Positions 36,663-38,543 of a DNA stretch of 38,543 nt are shown in pieces. Where the stretch lies: NCBI GenBank assembly GCA_902812415.1, contig CADDZJ010000031.1:1-38543 (forward strand), in the 5' to 3' direction. The position numbers and the translations under genes were made by a program. Numbering within the stretch: the stretch's first letter is position 1; the number at the start of each line of letters is the position of its first letter. The notes below the pieces were generated by a model, which was not told where the DNA came from, made no database searches, and worked only from the letters and a program-made list of their open reading frames with translations. The stretch is from Acidobacteriota bacterium (GTDB taxonomy: Bacteria > Acidobacteriota > Terriglobia > UBA7540).

Positions 36663-37913
36663 CTAGCCTTTCCGCCACACTTCCAGCGTATGTCGGGCGA
36701 TCATCGCCTCTTCGTCAGTCGGCATCACTCGCACGGTGACGCCGGCATCGGCGGAGGAAATCACGGCGTTGTTGCGGTCGTTGGCGTTCCGGTCTAACCG
36801 GATCCCAAGGCTTTCAAGACCGGCGCAGATTCTTTCACGGATCGCCGGCGCGTTTTCTCCGATCCCGCCGGTGAAAACCAGCGTCTCCAGGCCGCCAAGC
36901 GCTGCCGTGAGCGCGCCCAGGAATTTCTTCGCCACGTGGCAGAATACGGCAACAGCTTCTTCGGCGCGCGGATCGCTCGGAGCTTTTTGAAGCAAGTCCT
37001 GCATATCCGAACTCACACCGGAGAGTCCGAGCAGGCCGGAATGCTTATTGAGCATCTCATTGACTTCCGCTGTCGAGTGTTTCTTGTGCCCGAGGAGGTA
37101 AAGAATGACGCTCGGGTCCAGGTCGCCGGAGCGCGTGCTCATGGTGAGACCGCCCGTGGGAGTGAAGCCCATTGTGGTCTCGATGCTCTGGCCTTCGCGG
37201 ATGGCGCACAGGCTGCATCCATGGCCGAGATGGGCCACAATCGCGCGCCCTTGGGCGACGCCGTCGCCAGCTTCCCGGGCGAGCGCCTGCACAATGTATT
37301 CGTAGGAAAGGCCGTGAAAGCCGTAACGGATAATGCCCTCCTCGGCCAGCGCCCGCGGCAGGCCATAGAGCTGCGCCACTCTCGGCATGGTGCGGTGAAA
37401 TGCGGTGTCAAAACAGACAGCCTGGCGAAGGTGAGGTTGCAGGCGTTCGAGAGTCTCAATAGCCTGGATTTCTTGCGGCAGGTGGTCAGGAGCGAGGGGA
37501 ATCAGGCTTTTCAAATAGGCAAGGAGAGCAGGGGTGACAAGCTGCGGTTGCGCGTATCGGTTGCCGCCATGCACCACGCGATGCCCGGCTATCTGGAGAT
37601 CGATTTCAGGGAGATTTGATGAAATCCAGTCGAGAAGCGTTTCGAGCGCGCGATCGTGGTCCTTGAGGCTAAGCTCGCGTTTTGCGAGAGACTTCCCCTG
37701 GCTGTCCTTGGCCTGGAACGTGCCCGAGGTCAGTCCAATGCGATCGAGCTTGCCGGAAATAAGACGGTCGGGAAGGGCATCATCTTTCCCGTCTCGAAAG
37801 ATGGCAAATTTGAGGCTGGAGGAACCAAGATTGAGGGTCAGAATAATTGGATTTTGGTTGGTGGTCGTAATCTCATCTCCTTGGGTAGGCTCTTTGAATT
37901 TCCCTTTGTCCAC
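36663..37913 (-). CDS. ackA: Acetate kinase
   Basis: The enzyme converts acetyl-P and ADP to acetate and ATP. Motifs in order are LTLNLGSSSLKFAIF at the N-terminus, GHRVVHGG with the catalytic Arg, FDTAFH with the catalytic Asp, RYGFHGLSYEYI, GHGCSLCAI, STRSGDLDP and TGGIGEN. The start is uncertain. GTG at 37913 gives 416 residues and has only a loose ribosome-binding site. An ATT at 37871 gives 402 residues, the normal family length, and has AAGGAG 5 nt upstream (37882-37877). The frame reaches 38084, but that part is repeat DNA. Phosphoketolase follows after 79 nt, so both likely form one operon. Confidence 0.9.
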   Translation of the reverse strand: MDKGKFKEPTQGDEITTTNQNPIILTLNLGSSSLKFAIFRDGKDDALPDRLISGKLDRIGLTSGTFQAKDSQGKSLAKRELSLKDHDRALETLLDWISSNLPEIDLQIAGHRVVHGGNRYAQPQLVTPALLAYLKSLIPLAPDHLPQEIQAIETLERLQPHLRQAVCFDTAFHRTMPRVAQLYGLPRALAEEGIIRYGFHGLSYEYIVQALAREAGDGVAQGRAIVAHLGHGCSLCAIREGQSIETTMGFTPTGGLTMSTRSGDLDPSVILYLLGHKKHSTAEVNEMLNKHSGLLGLSGVSSDMQDLLQKAPSDPRAEEAVAVFCHVAKKFLGALTAALGGLETLVFTGGIGENAPAIRERICAGLESLGIRLDRNANDRNNAVISSADAGVTVRVMPTDEEAMIARHTLEVWRKG

Positions 37914-38030
37914 GGCCAATCCCTCTCCTGCCAGGGCGGAGGAGGGCAGCCCCTTCACTTTTTCCCAACTCTCTCCCCATTGGGAAGAGGCGACACCGCG
38001 CAGCGGAGCGGATGAGGGGATTCGCGACGG
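37914..38030. repeat. Dispersed intergenic repeat, family C, upstream of acetate kinase
   Basis: CTCTCC..CCAGGGCGGAGGAGGGCAG and CTCTCCCCATTGGGAAGAGG followed by GCGCAGCGGAGCGGATGAGGGG resemble the common bacterial interspersed sequence CTCTCCC(C)ATTGGGAGAGG..GCGGATGAGGGG. It continues open in the acetate kinase frame only by chance. Confidence 0.55.
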
Positions 38031-38131
38031 CCAGACGCGAGATGACGCTGACAGCTCTTTGGAGCCACAACGCAGCACCGACAAAACTTTCCCGAACCCC
38101 TTATCACACCATGCCGCAAAGGTTGGCGCAA

Positions 38132-38154
38132 TCGGGTTTTCCCCGAATTGTCAA
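38132..38154 (-). promoter_or_regulatory. Candidate promoter/operator of acetate kinase-phosphoketolase operon
   Basis: Minus-strand TTGACA (38154-38149) is a perfect -35. The matching -10 is poor (TTGCGC at 17 nt). The palindrome TCGGG-GAAAA-CCCGA (38146-38132) lies in the spacer and could be an operator. The leader would be about 220 nt. Confidence 0.3.
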
Positions 38155-38242
38155 CTTACAAGCAGGGCGTTCTGCCGCGTTGATTCGCTGCGGTTAGCGT
38201 TCAGCAATGATTTCGCAGGCTGCTGAAAATGGGTCAGGGGGT

Positions 38243-38294
38243 GTCATTCCGAGCCCTTCGCCTGTCATTCTGCGCGTAGCACAGCAAAGAATCC
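38243..38294. repeat. Dispersed intergenic repeat, family A, inverted copy 3
   Basis: GTCATTCCGAGCCCTTCGCC, GTCATTC and AAGAATCC in order match the reverse complement of 14970-15031 at most positions. It is inverted with respect to the copy starting at 38335. Confidence 0.7.
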
Positions 38295-38334
38295 TCCGCA
38301 TTTGTTCGATCCCACAACCACAAGGATGCTTCGT

Positions 38335-38380
38335 GGAGTTTGTCTTGGGTTGAAATACAGGGATTCTTCGCTACCGCTCA
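38335..38380. repeat. Dispersed intergenic repeat, family A, copy 4
   Basis: GGAGTTTGTCTTGGGTTGAAA, then CAGGGATTCTTCGCTACCGC, matches 211-260 over nearly its whole length. With 38243-38294 it forms an inverted pair. Confidence 0.7.
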
Positions 38381-38543
38381 GTTTGCCATGTCGCTTTACG
38401 ACACCCCGAAGGATGAAAATTACGCCGAGACTGGCAGGCCTTTGGGTTGCCTGCCGAAATATCGCCGTATTTTTCAGGGCAGAATGACAGATGAGGTCTT
38501 CAACATAACATGCTCAAAAAGTTTGACTCCTCTCCCAAAAGTG

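Larger units (their letters stand above)
38031..38543. other. Right-end intergenic region, no gene seen
   Basis: No credible gene is seen in the last 0.5 kb. It carries two copies of repeat family A (38243-38294 and 38335-38380) and a possible promoter for the acetate kinase operon at 38149-38154. The remaining sequence (38381-38543) holds nothing I can name. Confidence 0.55.

Noticed and set aside
37914-38084. Upstream extension of acetate kinase
   Set aside because: It reads through a dispersed repeat; the residues are not conserved and precede the family N-terminus.

Overview
The window looks like a chromosomal segment of a Gram-negative, moderately GC-rich bacterium, most likely a member of the Acidobacteriota. 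This is an inference. It rests on two very large Oar-like TonB-dependent receptors that begin with a carboxypeptidase-regulatory-like domain, several exported TPR proteins beside them, the lipid A/Kdo genes waaA and lpxK (an LPS-containing outer membrane), and dispersed short palindromic repeats between genes. No rRNA, prophage, insertion sequence or CRISPR array is visible.

Layout. 318-5119 (minus) holds an exported TPR protein and TonB receptor 1, separated by a strong intrinsic terminator. 5684-6970 (plus) is a ROK-type regulator that has lost kinase residues. 6998-7737 (minus) is a MerR-like regulator followed by two tRNA-Pro genes (GGG, CGG) behind a good sigma70-type promoter. 8046-14798 (plus) holds ROK glucokinase, class I fumarase, a MATE exporter, an exported protein with two beta-rich repeats, and a CBM9-like protein. 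15051-15752 (minus) is an exported unknown protein, divergent from waaA-lpxK (15838-18206, plus, overlapping by 4 nt).

18233-21530 (minus) is the most interesting locus. It is a tightly packed five-gene operon: a GT2 membrane glycosyltransferase, two tandem PTPS-family enzymes, GTP cyclohydrolase I, and a short-chain dehydrogenase. The PTPS pair carries the eukaryote-like CNNPxGHGHNY motif rather than the short QueD motif. The gene set matches a GTP to 6-pyruvoyl-tetrahydropterin to reduced (biopterin-like) pterin route, possibly ending in a glycosylated or otherwise modified product. 21669-25084 (plus) holds a membrane-anchored thioredoxin-like protein, with a promoter that predicts leaderless mRNA, and a Cu+ P1B-ATPase carrying a YHS domain and two heavy-metal-binding domains. 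25085-25410 is a cluster of perfect short hairpins.

25411-33423 (minus) is a four-gene unit: TonB receptor 2, two TPR proteins, and a Tat-exported GxGYxYP-family lipoprotein. The genes overlap or lie close together, suggesting one uptake or processing system at the envelope. After an AT-rich 0.8 kb gap, 34226-37913 (minus) encodes acetate kinase then phosphoketolase, a complete sugar-phosphate to acetate plus ATP bypass. The right end consists of dispersed repeats, including an inverted copy of the family seen at the left end and at 15.0 kb.
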